Assembly: GCA_038116745.1 (NCBI GenBank)
Contig: JAYODW010000023.1
Span: 1-64,000 of the forward strand
Source: JAYODW01 sp038116745
GTDB taxonomy: Bacteria > Pseudomonadota > Gammaproteobacteria > Ga0077536
Direction: 5' to 3'
Length of the DNA: 64,000 nucleotides
Under the pieces are notes generated by a model. It was not told where the DNA came from. It searched no databases and was given only the letters and a program-made list of their open reading frames with translations. Every line of letters starts with the position of its first letter. Positions within the stretch are counted from its first letter, which is position 1. The translations under genes and the position numbers were made by a program. Shown here piece by piece: positions 31,655-39,860 of the stretch.

Positions 31655-32427
31655 ACCGGCGTGCCCCCCGGCAAACCGGCGGTTATGCAATGCCGGCACG
31701 ACGGCCGCGGGGATTTACCCTGGTGGAAGTCCTGATCGCGGTGGCGCTGACCGCGATTCTGGTGACACTGTTGTTCAGCGCACTTGGGACTTATTTGCGC
31801 GCCAGCCATGCAGTGACGGGCGTTGTTGAACGCGAAGACCGTTATTACGCGGCCGCTTTTTTCCTGCGGCGACAACTCAGGGAACTGCTGCCATTTTCGA
31901 CCCTGTCTGCGGGGGAGGAGGTCATCTTCTCCGGCGAATCTCAGCGACTGCGCTACATCGGGCGGTTGCCCAGCCATCGCGCGCCCGGAGGCACCTTCAT
32001 CAACGAGCTTCGGGTGGAAAAACAGGACGCGCAGCAGGCCCTGGTGCTCTACTACAAGCCGCTCCCGCCAGTTGCGGAGCTGGCGGATGCTGATATTGGC
32101 CGGCTGGAACAGGCGGGTGACAGGATCCTGCTTGGCGAACTCGACGAGGCAGGGTTCGCCTATTGCAGAGCAGACGATTGTGCGCTGGACGGCGAATGGC
32201 GGGAGACCTGGAGCAACGCTGACGGGCTGCCCGAGCTGGTGCGCCTGAGACTGGCACGGAGCGGCGATGAGCCAGAGCAGCTGATCTTCCGGGTCGCGGC
32301 CGCATCGGCGGTGTCGCCTGATGCGGCAGGCCCCGCACAGACCACGGATGAAGATGTACCGGATCGGCCGGCGGTACCGCGCGCGGGTGACGTGCCGCAG
32401 GGTGCATCAGGAAGCGGCAGGCTATGA
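31651..32427 (+). CDS. gspJ: T2SS minor pseudopilin GspJ
   Basis: A 258-residue pseudopilin starting at GTG 31651 (GTGA overlap with gspI); ATG 31690 is an alternative. The leader RPRG precedes FTLVEVLIAVALTAILV with Glu at +5. The mature domain has FFLRRQLRELLPF and the GspJ-type LVLYYKPLP strand, plus two cysteines in YCRADDC that may form a disulfide. The C-terminus has an extra proline/aspartate-rich tail of about 30 residues. Stop overlaps gspK as ATGA. Confidence 0.9.
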   Translation: MNRRAPRQTGGYAMPARRPRGFTLVEVLIAVALTAILVTLLFSALGTYLRASHAVTGVVEREDRYYAAAFFLRRQLRELLPFSTLSAGEEVIFSGESQRLRYIGRLPSHRAPGGTFINELRVEKQDAQQALVLYYKPLPPVAELADADIGRLEQAGDRILLGELDEAGFAYCRADDCALDGEWRETWSNADGLPELVRLRLARSGDEPEQLIFRVAAASAVSPDAAGPAQTTDEDVPDRPAVPRAGDVPQGASGSGRL

Positions 32428-33308
32428 CCCGACAACGACAGCGTGGAGTCGCCCTGGTCATGGTCACGTGGCTCGGCGTGCTGGGCACCCTGGTCGTGCT
32501 GAATCTGTCCGCCCTCGTCCGCGTGGAAGTGAAAGAGGTTGGCGCGAGAATCACCGCGGCTCAGGCTCGCGCGGCGGCAGAGTCGGGGATCTGGATTGCG
32601 CTTGAAGCAATCACGCGCTCAGCCGAGGAACCTTGGCCGATCAACGGACGCACCATCGAGTATCCGTTCGGCGACTTCGAGCTTGAGATTGCGGTGCAGG
32701 GGCAATCCGGCTTGCTCGATCTCAACCGGACTTCCATCGATTTGATTCAACAGGCCGTCGAGACGGTGCTGGAAGACGCCGGACGCGCTGAGGTTCTGGC
32801 AGCCGCCATCGGTGAAGCGCGTGACTCTTTGACCGCGTCTGCAGCCGCCAGCGCCCCGCGACAGGGTACGCGCCAGCGCGCAGCCGCCGCGGCGGGTCCC
32901 AGACCCTTCCGGACGGTCGAAGAGCTCGGCCGGGTCGCGGATCTGCCGGTGGAGCAGTTCGATGCGCTGGCGTCGTTATTCACGGTACACAGTCAGAGCG
33001 GCGAGGTGCAGGTCGCGCTCGCCCCCGACAGTGTGCTGCGTGCGCTGCCCGATCTGGTCGCAGGCGGGACGGACGCCCTGCTCGCGTCCCGCACGCAAAG
33101 CGGCGCCGAATCGGCGGCGCCGACGTTGGTGCAGCAGCGCGATCGAGTCTATGCGATCCAGGTGCAGGCGCGCGATGATCGGGCGGTGGCGCGCACCCGG
33201 GTGCTTGTTGAAGCGCGCGGTAGTGCCCCAGGCGGCTTTGTCATCATTGAGTGGCAGGATGGCTGGTACCATCGAGCGCCGGATAGCGCTGAGGATAGCG
33301 ACGTATAA
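32424..33308 (+). CDS. gspK: T2SS minor pseudopilin GspK
   Basis: A 294-residue GspK. The leader ends RQRG before VALVMVTWLGVLGTLV and, as usual for GspK, the mature position +5 is not glutamate. The body has ARAAAESGIWIALEAI and DLNRTSIDLI, and a helix-hairpin region typical of GspK (FRTVEELGRVADLP). The central segment contains an alanine/arginine-rich low-complexity insertion (about 135-160). GspK caps the pseudopilus tip. Confidence 0.92.
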   Translation: MTRQRQRGVALVMVTWLGVLGTLVVLNLSALVRVEVKEVGARITAAQARAAAESGIWIALEAITRSAEEPWPINGRTIEYPFGDFELEIAVQGQSGLLDLNRTSIDLIQQAVETVLEDAGRAEVLAAAIGEARDSLTASAAASAPRQGTRQRAAAAAGPRPFRTVEELGRVADLPVEQFDALASLFTVHSQSGEVQVALAPDSVLRALPDLVAGGTDALLASRTQSGAESAAPTLVQQRDRVYAIQVQARDDRAVARTRVLVEARGSAPGGFVIIEWQDGWYHRAPDSAEDSDV

Positions 33309-33311
33309 CTT

Positions 33312-34379
33312 ATGGGCATTCGCGCTCAGCTGAGAGAGTTTTTCGACTGGTGGAACACGGGACTGGCTCAAGGACTGCCTGCACGCTGGCGCGGGCGCAG
33401 TCTGTTGCCGGAACAGTGGCTGCTGCTCGAGCAGCAGGAAGGACATTTCACGGCCACGCGCAACGGTGGCGACAAACCTGTCACGGCCCCGTTTGACCCT
33501 GCCGAGGGGGCGGCCGCGCTGTCCGATTGGCCCGCCGGACTGCGTCACGCCCTGTTGTCACGTGCCGTGCCGAAAGTCCTGCGCCTGCGGGAGGAACAGA
33601 TCCTGGGTGCCGTGACGACTTATCCGCCGTCCGCGCGGGCGCAGCTTCAGCGCATCGCCCGTTTCGATGTGGATCGCCTGACGCCGTTTAAAAACGAGGA
33701 CGTTTACGCCTCCGCCCAGATTCTGGGAGCGGATGAGAAACAGCTTCAGGTCAGGCTGCTCGTGGCCCGCCGTAGCGATGTTGATCGGTTGTGTGACCTG
33801 CTGCTGCCGTTGGGTGTTTCGGTAGATATTGTGGATTGCGTGTCCGCGCCTTACCTCGAAACCGGCTGCAATCTGATTGAAACGCCGGGGCGCAAGCCTT
33901 CCTTTGTTCCCAGCACGCAGCGCTGGCTCCTGGCAATGGCCTGCCTGCTCGCCACGCTGGCTTTCCCCCTGCGCGAAGCCTGGCAGCTCAATGATGCTAT
34001 CGAGGGGCTGCAGGCGACTTCCGAGAAGGCGCAGGCCGCTGCTGCGCAGACAGCAAAACTGCGCGAGCAGATTGAGGCGCGGCAGCATGCGCGCACGTTT
34101 CTGGCCGAGCGGGAGCAGCATTACGTGCGTGCGGTTGATGTGTTGCGGGCGGTGACGCACGCGCTGCCCGATCACGCCTGGCTGCACCGCTTCGAACTGA
34201 AGGGCGACACTCTCGTGCTCCAGGGAGAGAGCCGGGAGGGTGCGGTGCTGCCGGTCATGCTCGAGGCGACGGGGGTTATCACCGAGCCGCGTTTCACCTC
34301 GCCGCTGGTGCGTAATCCCGGCAGCAACGCAGAGCGCTTTACCCTCGGCGCCGGCATCGCGGCGGGGCAGCCCAGGTGA
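33312..34379 (+). CDS. gspL: T2SS inner-membrane protein GspL/PilN-like
   Basis: A 355-residue protein with a cytoplasmic actin-like (PilM/GspL) N-terminal part, one transmembrane helix near residues 208-222 (QRWLLAMACLLATLAF) and a periplasmic coiled coil plus ferredoxin-like domain, as in GspL/PilN. This is the fused type used in Xps-like systems; it recruits GspE to the membrane. N-terminal conservation is low, so assignment rests on architecture and operon position. Starts 3 bp after the gspK stop. Confidence 0.85.
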   Translation: MGIRAQLREFFDWWNTGLAQGLPARWRGRSLLPEQWLLLEQQEGHFTATRNGGDKPVTAPFDPAEGAAALSDWPAGLRHALLSRAVPKVLRLREEQILGAVTTYPPSARAQLQRIARFDVDRLTPFKNEDVYASAQILGADEKQLQVRLLVARRSDVDRLCDLLLPLGVSVDIVDCVSAPYLETGCNLIETPGRKPSFVPSTQRWLLAMACLLATLAFPLREAWQLNDAIEGLQATSEKAQAAAAQTAKLREQIEARQHARTFLAEREQHYVRAVDVLRAVTHALPDHAWLHRFELKGDTLVLQGESREGAVLPVMLEATGVITEPRFTSPLVRNPGSNAERFTLGAGIAAGQPR

Positions 34380-34963
34380 CCGCTGCGCGGCGTCATGGAC
34401 TGCTGGCCTGGAGCCTGCTGCTGTGCGTGCTGGCCGCATTTTTTGCCGGCGCTTACCTCCCATTACTGGATTATCGTGATAAACAGCGTGAGCGCTACGC
34501 GGCTACGTTGGACCGCGTGCAGCGCCTGCAGCGCCTTGCGCGCTCTGAGACCCGTCTACGCGAGGAGCTGGCGACGCTCGATCGCTCCAGGCTCGAATCC
34601 AGCGCCAGTCTCATCGCTGCGGGCTCGTTGTCGCAGGGGAGCGCCGGGCTGCAGCGGCTGGTCTCAGAGCGGGTGGCGGGGCAGGGCGTACGTCAGTTGT
34701 CGATCCAGCCGCTGCAGCCGCTCACCGATCAGGCGCTGCCGCAGCTTTCGCTGAACGCGCAGCTGGAGGGCGCCTACGACAACGTGCACAGTCTTCTGTA
34801 TGAGCTGGAGACCGGAATCCCGCGGGTCTTTGTCGACGAGCTGGTGATCGAGACGCGCCGCCCGGCGCGGCGCCGAGCTCGTCGTGGCGCGCCGGAGGTG
34901 CAGACGCCGGATACGGTAACTGCGCGGTTGCGTCTGAGCGCTTTTATGGAGCAGCTGCCATGA
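34376..34963 (+). CDS. gspM: T2SS inner-membrane protein GspM
   Basis: A 195-residue bitopic protein: one N-terminal transmembrane helix (LLAWSLLLCVLAAFFAGAYL), a periplasmic coiled coil rich in Arg/Leu, and a small ferredoxin-like domain (LPQLSLNAQLEGAYDNVHSL, then VFVDELVIETRR). It starts at GTG 34376 overlapping the gspL stop. GspM pairs with GspL in the platform. A short basic loop (RRPARRRARRG) precedes the last strand. Confidence 0.85.
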   Translation: MTAARRHGLLAWSLLLCVLAAFFAGAYLPLLDYRDKQRERYAATLDRVQRLQRLARSETRLREELATLDRSRLESSASLIAAGSLSQGSAGLQRLVSERVAGQGVRQLSIQPLQPLTDQALPQLSLNAQLEGAYDNVHSLLYELETGIPRVFVDELVIETRRPARRRARRGAPEVQTPDTVTARLRLSAFMEQLP

Positions 34964-35676
34964 CGGCAGCGCTTCTGCGGGACCCGCTCAGTCTTGTTCT
35001 GGCCGCGTTGACGGCCGGTATTCTCCTGGTCAGCGCCTTACTGCCGGCGGTCGGGCCGGATGGCTATGTTGACGGCGGGCGCCAGGGCGCCACCGTTGTG
35101 GACGGTGAAACTGAAGCGCAGACCGCTCCCCCTGCTCCGGCACCTGCCGCGGCCGACTATCACGAGAATCTTGAGCGACCGCTGTTCCGGGAAGACCGCC
35201 GTCCTTACGTAGCACCCTTACCGGACGCGTCCGGCGAGACGACTGAAACGCCAGAGCCTGCACCCCAGGGTACGCCAGCCCAGTTCGAATTGCTGGGGAT
35301 CGTGATCAACGAGGACACGCGAATTGCGATGCTCCGAAACAAGGCCGGGGGTGAAGCCCGCAGCGCGCCCGAGGGCGGAGAAGTCGACGGTTGGAACGTC
35401 GAGGAGATCGCCGGGGATCACGTTACCATGCGATCGGCAGGCCAGGTCGAGACCCTGCAGCTGGAGCGGAAAAACGGCCCGGAAATGCCGCAAGCCCGAG
35501 CGAAGAGCCTGGCTGAAAGACGCGCCAAAGCCCGTGATGCCCGCCGTCGGCTGCTTGAGCGGCGGCGCAAGCTCGGCGCAGTGCCTGCCGCTGCCGCGCT
35601 TGAAGACGCAGACCTCGCCGATTTCGATCAGCCACCCGACGAAGAAGTAGACGATATTCCCGAAGACGAACCATGA
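34960..35676 (+). CDS. gspC: T2SS GspC/XpsN-like protein with charged tail instead of PDZ
   Basis: A 238-residue protein in the xpsN position of the operon. It has one N-terminal transmembrane helix, a proline/alanine linker (TAPPAPAPAAA), and one homology-region (HR) beta domain (LERPLFREDRRPY, FELLGIVINEDTRIAMLRNK in two blocks, WNVEEIAGDHVTM), the part of GspC that binds the secretin. The usual C-terminal PDZ or coiled coil is missing; instead there is a strongly basic helix (AERRAKARDARRRLLERRRK) and an acidic end (EEVDDIPEDEP). Start ATGA-overlaps gspM and the stop ATGA-overlaps gspD. It is the probable inner-to-outer membrane connector. Confidence 0.82.
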   Translation: MTAALLRDPLSLVLAALTAGILLVSALLPAVGPDGYVDGGRQGATVVDGETEAQTAPPAPAPAAADYHENLERPLFREDRRPYVAPLPDASGETTETPEPAPQGTPAQFELLGIVINEDTRIAMLRNKAGGEARSAPEGGEVDGWNVEEIAGDHVTMRSAGQVETLQLERKNGPEMPQARAKSLAERRAKARDARRRLLERRRKLGAVPAAAALEDADLADFDQPPDEEVDDIPEDEP

Positions 35677-37832
35677 CCGACCGCAGCATACCCCCCGTCA
35701 GAGAGCAAAATTCCTTGTCTGGTTCGATCCAGGCGGGGCGCTATGTGTTGGTGGTGGCGCTGCTGCTCCTGACTGCGTGCCAGCCTGCCGTGCGCGAGAC
35801 TCCATTCGAGAAAGCCATGTCCAAGTTCGATCCTGTTGGACAGGGCGCGGAAGTCAATGACGGCAGCGGGCAGACAGCCGAGGCAGCGGCAAGCGAAGAA
35901 GCCGCCGCAGATTACGAAGTCGCGCTTGGTACTGACCAGACTGTACGGGCCGGCCAGCCGGTGCCGGTAAGCTCTTCAGATGAAGACGCGCGCGATGTGG
36001 TGCTCAATTTTCAGGGCGCCGACGTGCAGGAAGTGGTCAAGGTTGTGATCGGTGATGTGCTTGGCAGGAACTACGTCGTTGATCCAGCTGTCTCGGGCAA
36101 AATCACGACCGAGACGTCCTCTGGCCTGCGCAAAGAAGACCTGCTGCCCGTCCTGGAGCGCTTGCTGCGGCTGAACGGAGCCACCCTGATCGACCGCGGT
36201 GATCTCATCGAGATCCTGCCCAGCAGCGGCGCCGTGAAGGCCACCAGCCCACACGCAGCGCTGCGGGAAGGCACGGCCCCTGCCGGCTTCTCCACCCGTA
36301 TCTACCCTCTGCGCTTTGTTGGTGTTGCTGAAATGCAGAAAATCCTCGCCCCGCTCGCGGGTGAGGAGGCAGTGGTCTACGCTGACACCCTGCGTAATCT
36401 GCTCATCCTGTCCGGCACCGCGGCGGAGCAGCGGCGTTACGCCGATACGATTGCAACGTTCGACGTCAACTGGATGGAGGGTATGTCGGTCGGCCTCTAT
36501 CGGATCGAGCACGCTGCACCGTCGGATGTCATGAAAGAGCTCGGCGAAGCTCTGGGCGATGAGCAGGGTAAATTCATGAATGGCCTGGTGCGCCTGGTGG
36601 AGATTGATCGGATCAGTGCCCTGCTGGCCATCTCTCCATCCTCTGACGCGTTGTCAGAGATCGGACGTTGGATCAGACGTCTCGACATCCCCGGCGATTC
36701 ACTGGACCCGAACCTCTATGTGATCCGCCTGCAGAACGCTAAAGCTGCCGAAGTTGCTGGAATTCTGAGCGAAGTATTTGCCAAGGACGGCAAGTCGGCG
36801 ACCCGCCGGCCGGTGGAACTGGCGCCAGGTAACCGCGCGGAAACCGTCGCGTCGAGAGCAGACAAAGCTGCAGACAAGGCAGAGCGCTCAAAGAGCGCCG
36901 CGGCGAGCAGCACACGGTCCGGCGCTGGGGTGGCGGTATCGGTCGGTGAAGACGTGCGCATCATTCCGGATGAGACCAACAACGCGCTGGTGGTCATGGC
37001 CACGCCGCGTGAGTACGAGATCATTCTCGCCGCGGTGCGCAAGCTCGATATCGTGCCTCTGCAGGTGCTCGTCGAAGCGTCGATTATCGAGGTCTCCCTT
37101 GAAAAGAAACTGCAGTACGGGGTCGAGTGGTATTTCAAGAATGGTTTCGGTGATTCCAAGTCCGGGATCGGGATCCTCGACCTGGGTGATGCCGGGGTAA
37201 ACAGGCTGGCGCCGGGTTTCTCCTACGCGGTGCTTGATGGCGTGGACGATGTGCGGGTGGTGCTGAACGCGCTCGATTCCGAATCCGAGCTCAAGATTCT
37301 CTCCTCGCCATCGCTGATGGTGCTGGACAACCAGACCGCGACGATCAACGTCGGTGATGAGATCCCGGTGCCGACTTCTGAGGCTACCAGCAACATTGAT
37401 TCCAACGCCCGTACGGTCAACCAGATCCAGTACCGCAACACCGGCGTGACCCTCGAGGTGACTCCGCGAGTCAACGCGGGCGGTCTGGTGACGATGGAGG
37501 TCAATCAGGAAGTCAGCGAGGCGGCCGAAACCAAATCCTCTGAGCTGAACGCACCGACTATCGTGCGGCGCAGTATTACCAGCACCGTGGCGGTCCAGAG
37601 CGGCCAGACGATAGTGCTCGGCGGACTCATCCGTGAAGCCGCTTCGGGCGGGGAAAGCGGCGTGCCCGTCATGCGCAGCATTCCGGTCCTCGGCAAGCTG
37701 TTCGGTCAGACCGCCGACTCCAAGGTGCGCACTGAACTGCTGGTGCTGATCACGCCCCGTGCCGTCGGCGGTGATAGCGAGGCCCGAGCGCTCAGTCGCG
37801 AGTACGCTGAGAAGATGCGGGGGATCTGGTGA
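35673..37832 (+). CDS. gspD: T2SS secretin GspD, lipoprotein type
   Basis: A 719-residue outer-membrane secretin. The signal sequence ends in a lipobox LTAC (Cys36) followed by Gln, so the protein should be an outer-membrane lipoprotein like XpsD and HxcQ. Periplasmic N0-N3 domains follow (VVLNFQGADVQEVVKVVIGD, then NYVVDPAVSGKIT), with an extended Lys/Ser/Ala-rich loop in N3 (about residues 395-415). The secretin core carries VPLQVLVEASIIEVS, the gate and VTLEVTPRVN, ending at LLVLITPRAVGG and a short tail. There is no S-domain for a pilotin. No pilotin gene is nearby, consistent with self-targeting. Last gene of the operon, followed by a small hairpin. Confidence 0.95.
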   Translation: MTDRSIPPVREQNSLSGSIQAGRYVLVVALLLLTACQPAVRETPFEKAMSKFDPVGQGAEVNDGSGQTAEAAASEEAAADYEVALGTDQTVRAGQPVPVSSSDEDARDVVLNFQGADVQEVVKVVIGDVLGRNYVVDPAVSGKITTETSSGLRKEDLLPVLERLLRLNGATLIDRGDLIEILPSSGAVKATSPHAALREGTAPAGFSTRIYPLRFVGVAEMQKILAPLAGEEAVVYADTLRNLLILSGTAAEQRRYADTIATFDVNWMEGMSVGLYRIEHAAPSDVMKELGEALGDEQGKFMNGLVRLVEIDRISALLAISPSSDALSEIGRWIRRLDIPGDSLDPNLYVIRLQNAKAAEVAGILSEVFAKDGKSATRRPVELAPGNRAETVASRADKAADKAERSKSAAASSTRSGAGVAVSVGEDVRIIPDETNNALVVMATPREYEIILAAVRKLDIVPLQVLVEASIIEVSLEKKLQYGVEWYFKNGFGDSKSGIGILDLGDAGVNRLAPGFSYAVLDGVDDVRVVLNALDSESELKILSSPSLMVLDNQTATINVGDEIPVPTSEATSNIDSNARTVNQIQYRNTGVTLEVTPRVNAGGLVTMEVNQEVSEAAETKSSELNAPTIVRRSITSTVAVQSGQTIVLGGLIREAASGGESGVPVMRSIPVLGKLFGQTADSKVRTELLVLITPRAVGGDSEARALSREYAEKMRGIW

Positions 37833-37833
37833 G

Positions 37834-37849
37834 GGAACGTCCTCGTTCC
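37834..37849. terminator. Compact hairpin after gspD
   Basis: GGAACG (37834-37839) and CGTTCC (37844-37849) pair around a TCCT loop, 2 bp after the gspD stop and 24 bp before the convergent LysR stop. No U-tract; a possible shared transcript end. Confidence 0.4.
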
Positions 37850-37873
37850 GGCGGGCTCCGGGGGCCTTGAACC

Positions 37874-38803
37874 TCAGCGGGTCGGCAGGGGCGGCAGCGT
37901 AGCGCTCACCTCGATAATCCTTTCTCTGAGCCATTGGTGGGTGGGATCGGCGTCGAAATTCGGATCCCAGTACAGATTGATCTCAAGTTCCGGGTAATCC
38001 ACCGGCGGGGTGACCAGCTTGACCGGGATCTGGCGGCACATGAAGCGCGCCAGGCGCTCCTGCATGATCGCCACCGCGCCTGACTCTGAGACGATCATCG
38101 GTAGCGCCATGTAGTGCGGGGTCAGGATCCGATTGCGATAACGGATCCCGAGATCGGCCAGGTGACGCGTTTCATGGCTGGCCAGCACACCGGGCGAGGC
38201 GGTGTAAGTTGCCTGGGGAATGCCGATGAATTCCTCAACCGGCATGCCTTCGTAGACCTTCTCATTATCACGGGCTGCGACGCAGACGTAGCGGTCGCGG
38301 AACAGGGTGGCGTGCGACATCCGCGCGGTATTGATGGCGTCCCGCGGCACGATGAACAGCTCTGTTTCAGTCGGTCGGCGCCCGCCGGCCATGAACGGCT
38401 TGACGTCGACCAGGTAGATGGTCAGGTTCGGCGCGTCGTTTTCCAGGCAGTGCATCAGTTTGGCGCCAAGTAGCCAGTCGATGTAATCCGCGGTGGCGAT
38501 GGTGATCTCCCGGCGGGCCAGGCGGGGGTCCTCAAAGGTCAGATCCAGCGCCTCGTTGACCTGACTCAGGATCATGCGGACCCTTGGCGCGAGCGCGGCT
38601 GCTCGCGCGGACGGCTGCATTTCGCGTCCGTTCCACACGAACAAGGGGTCCTCAAAGCTCGTGCGCAGTCGCTCCAGCGCCAGGCTGACTGCGGACTGCG
38701 TGCGGTGGATCCGTCGTGCCACCCGGCTCACGCTGCGCTCCGTCCATAGAGCGTCGAAAATCAGCAGGAGATTCAGATCGAGGTTACGTGGCAGACCGCT
38801 CAT
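37874..38803 (-). CDS. LysR-type transcriptional regulator (NodD/PcpR-like)
   Basis: A 309-residue LTTR. The winged HTH is at the N-terminus (NLDLNLLLIFDALWTERSVSRVA and RTQSAVSLALERLR), followed by the effector-binding domain (EITIATADYIDWLLGAKL). The DLNLL start and SVSRVA helix place it near NodD/PcpR/LinR-type activators of aromatic pathways. ATG 38803 is preferred; TTG 38833 would extend it by ten non-conserved residues. It is divergent from the extradiol dioxygenase operon across a 119-bp region with a 15-bp dyad, so it most likely controls that operon in response to a pathway intermediate. Confidence 0.93.
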   Translation of the reverse strand: MSGLPRNLDLNLLLIFDALWTERSVSRVARRIHRTQSAVSLALERLRTSFEDPLFVWNGREMQPSARAAALAPRVRMILSQVNEALDLTFEDPRLARREITIATADYIDWLLGAKLMHCLENDAPNLTIYLVDVKPFMAGGRRPTETELFIVPRDAINTARMSHATLFRDRYVCVAARDNEKVYEGMPVEEFIGIPQATYTASPGVLASHETRHLADLGIRYRNRILTPHYMALPMIVSESGAVAIMQERLARFMCRQIPVKLVTPPVDYPELEINLYWDPNFDADPTHQWLRERIIEVSATLPPLPTR

Positions 38804-38817
38804 GAAATCAATAAAAC

Positions 38818-38832
38818 TGATACTGAATATCA
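38818..38832. promoter_or_regulatory. 15-bp dyad in the LysR/dioxygenase intergenic region
   Basis: TGATA-CTGAA-TATCA (38818-38832) is a perfect 5-bp inverted repeat with a 5-bp spacer in an AT-rich patch. Size, symmetry and position between a LysR gene and its divergent target fit an LTTR recognition site. Confidence 0.5.
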
Positions 38833-38922
38833 AGCATATTAATTTGTTTTATGGAAAAACTCGTCTTACCTTCCGCTCCTCGCAGCGATCACACGCACAG
38901 ACCTGTAGGGGAGGGTTATGAC

Positions 38923-39819
38923 ATGACGAGCGTGCTGGAACTCGGCTACCTGGGAATAGAGGCGTCAGATTTGCCAGCCTGGGAGCATTTCGCGGTTGAA
39001 ATCCTGGGGCTGCAGCGTGCTGAGGGCAGTCATACCGGACAGCTCGGCCTGCGCATTGATGACCGCGCCCAGCGCATCCTGATCACACAGGGCTCAGCGG
39101 ACGACATGTGTTACGTCGGTTATGACTGCGGTGACGATGCAGGCCTTGAGGCGATTGTTGAGCGCCTGCGTGGCGCGGGTAATGCGGTTGATGCCTGCGA
39201 CGCACAGACCGCAGCAAGTCGCGCCGTCAGGCGGCTATTTGCCACGACTGATCCTCGGGGCAGTCGGATCGAGCTCTATGTCGACCTCGCGCGCGCGGCG
39301 ACGCCGTTTCACTCCGACCTGGTGTCTTCCGGTTTTTTTACCGCTAACGGTGGCCTGGGCCATACGTTTTTCCCAGCGGCACACGCGACCATGAGGCCGT
39401 TCTACGAGCTGCTCGGCTTCCGTCTGAGCGACTACATCCAGCAGGAAATCGCGCCCGGCATGCTGATGGACGCGGCGTTCATGCATTGCAACGGCCGTCA
39501 TCACACGGTCGCGTTTGCTGCGTTCCCCTACCCGAAGAAACTGCATCACCTGATGCTCGAGGTGAACAATCGAATTGATGTCGGGCTGGCCTACGACCGG
39601 GTACTGGCGGCCCGCCTGCCGCTTGAGTCAACGATGGGCATGCACCCCAACGACCTGATGTTTTCCTTCTACGTCAAGACGCCGTCAGGATTTGCCATTG
39701 AATTCGGTGCCGAAGGGCGCCTCATAGAAGACGACGCCAGCTGGGAAGTGCAGACCTATGACCGCCTCAGCATCTGGGGTCACAAACCTCCTGCGGAAGT
39801 TGTTGCCGGACTGTCCTGA
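38923..39819 (+). CDS. Type I extradiol ring-cleavage dioxygenase (BphC/HsaC-like)
   Basis: A 298-residue Fe(II) extradiol dioxygenase with two vicinal-oxygen-chelate domains. The iron ligands are His147 (GLGHTFF), His209 (LHHLMLEV) and Glu260 (GFAIEFG), at almost the same positions as in BphC (146, 210, 260). It opens a catechol between C2 and C3 relative to the side chain. Size and spacing fit two-domain enzymes for bicyclic or steroidal catechols (BphC, HsaC, TesB). Start 38923 has GGGGAGG 8 bp upstream; the 72-bp longer frame is rejected. Followed 41 bp later by the C-C bond hydrolase. Confidence 0.93.
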   Translation: MTSVLELGYLGIEASDLPAWEHFAVEILGLQRAEGSHTGQLGLRIDDRAQRILITQGSADDMCYVGYDCGDDAGLEAIVERLRGAGNAVDACDAQTAASRAVRRLFATTDPRGSRIELYVDLARAATPFHSDLVSSGFFTANGGLGHTFFPAAHATMRPFYELLGFRLSDYIQQEIAPGMLMDAAFMHCNGRHHTVAFAAFPYPKKLHHLMLEVNNRIDVGLAYDRVLAARLPLESTMGMHPNDLMFSFYVKTPSGFAIEFGAEGRLIEDDASWEVQTYDRLSIWGHKPPAEVVAGLS

Positions 39820-39860
39820 ACTGCCGCCAGGCGGCCATCGAAAATTCGAGGAAATCGAAC

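Noticed and set aside
33558..34463. Minus-strand frame of about 300 codons over gspL
   Set aside because: Shadow of gspL/gspM; no start site or domain.
36888..37934. Minus-strand frame over gspD
   Set aside because: Shadow of the secretin, no domain.
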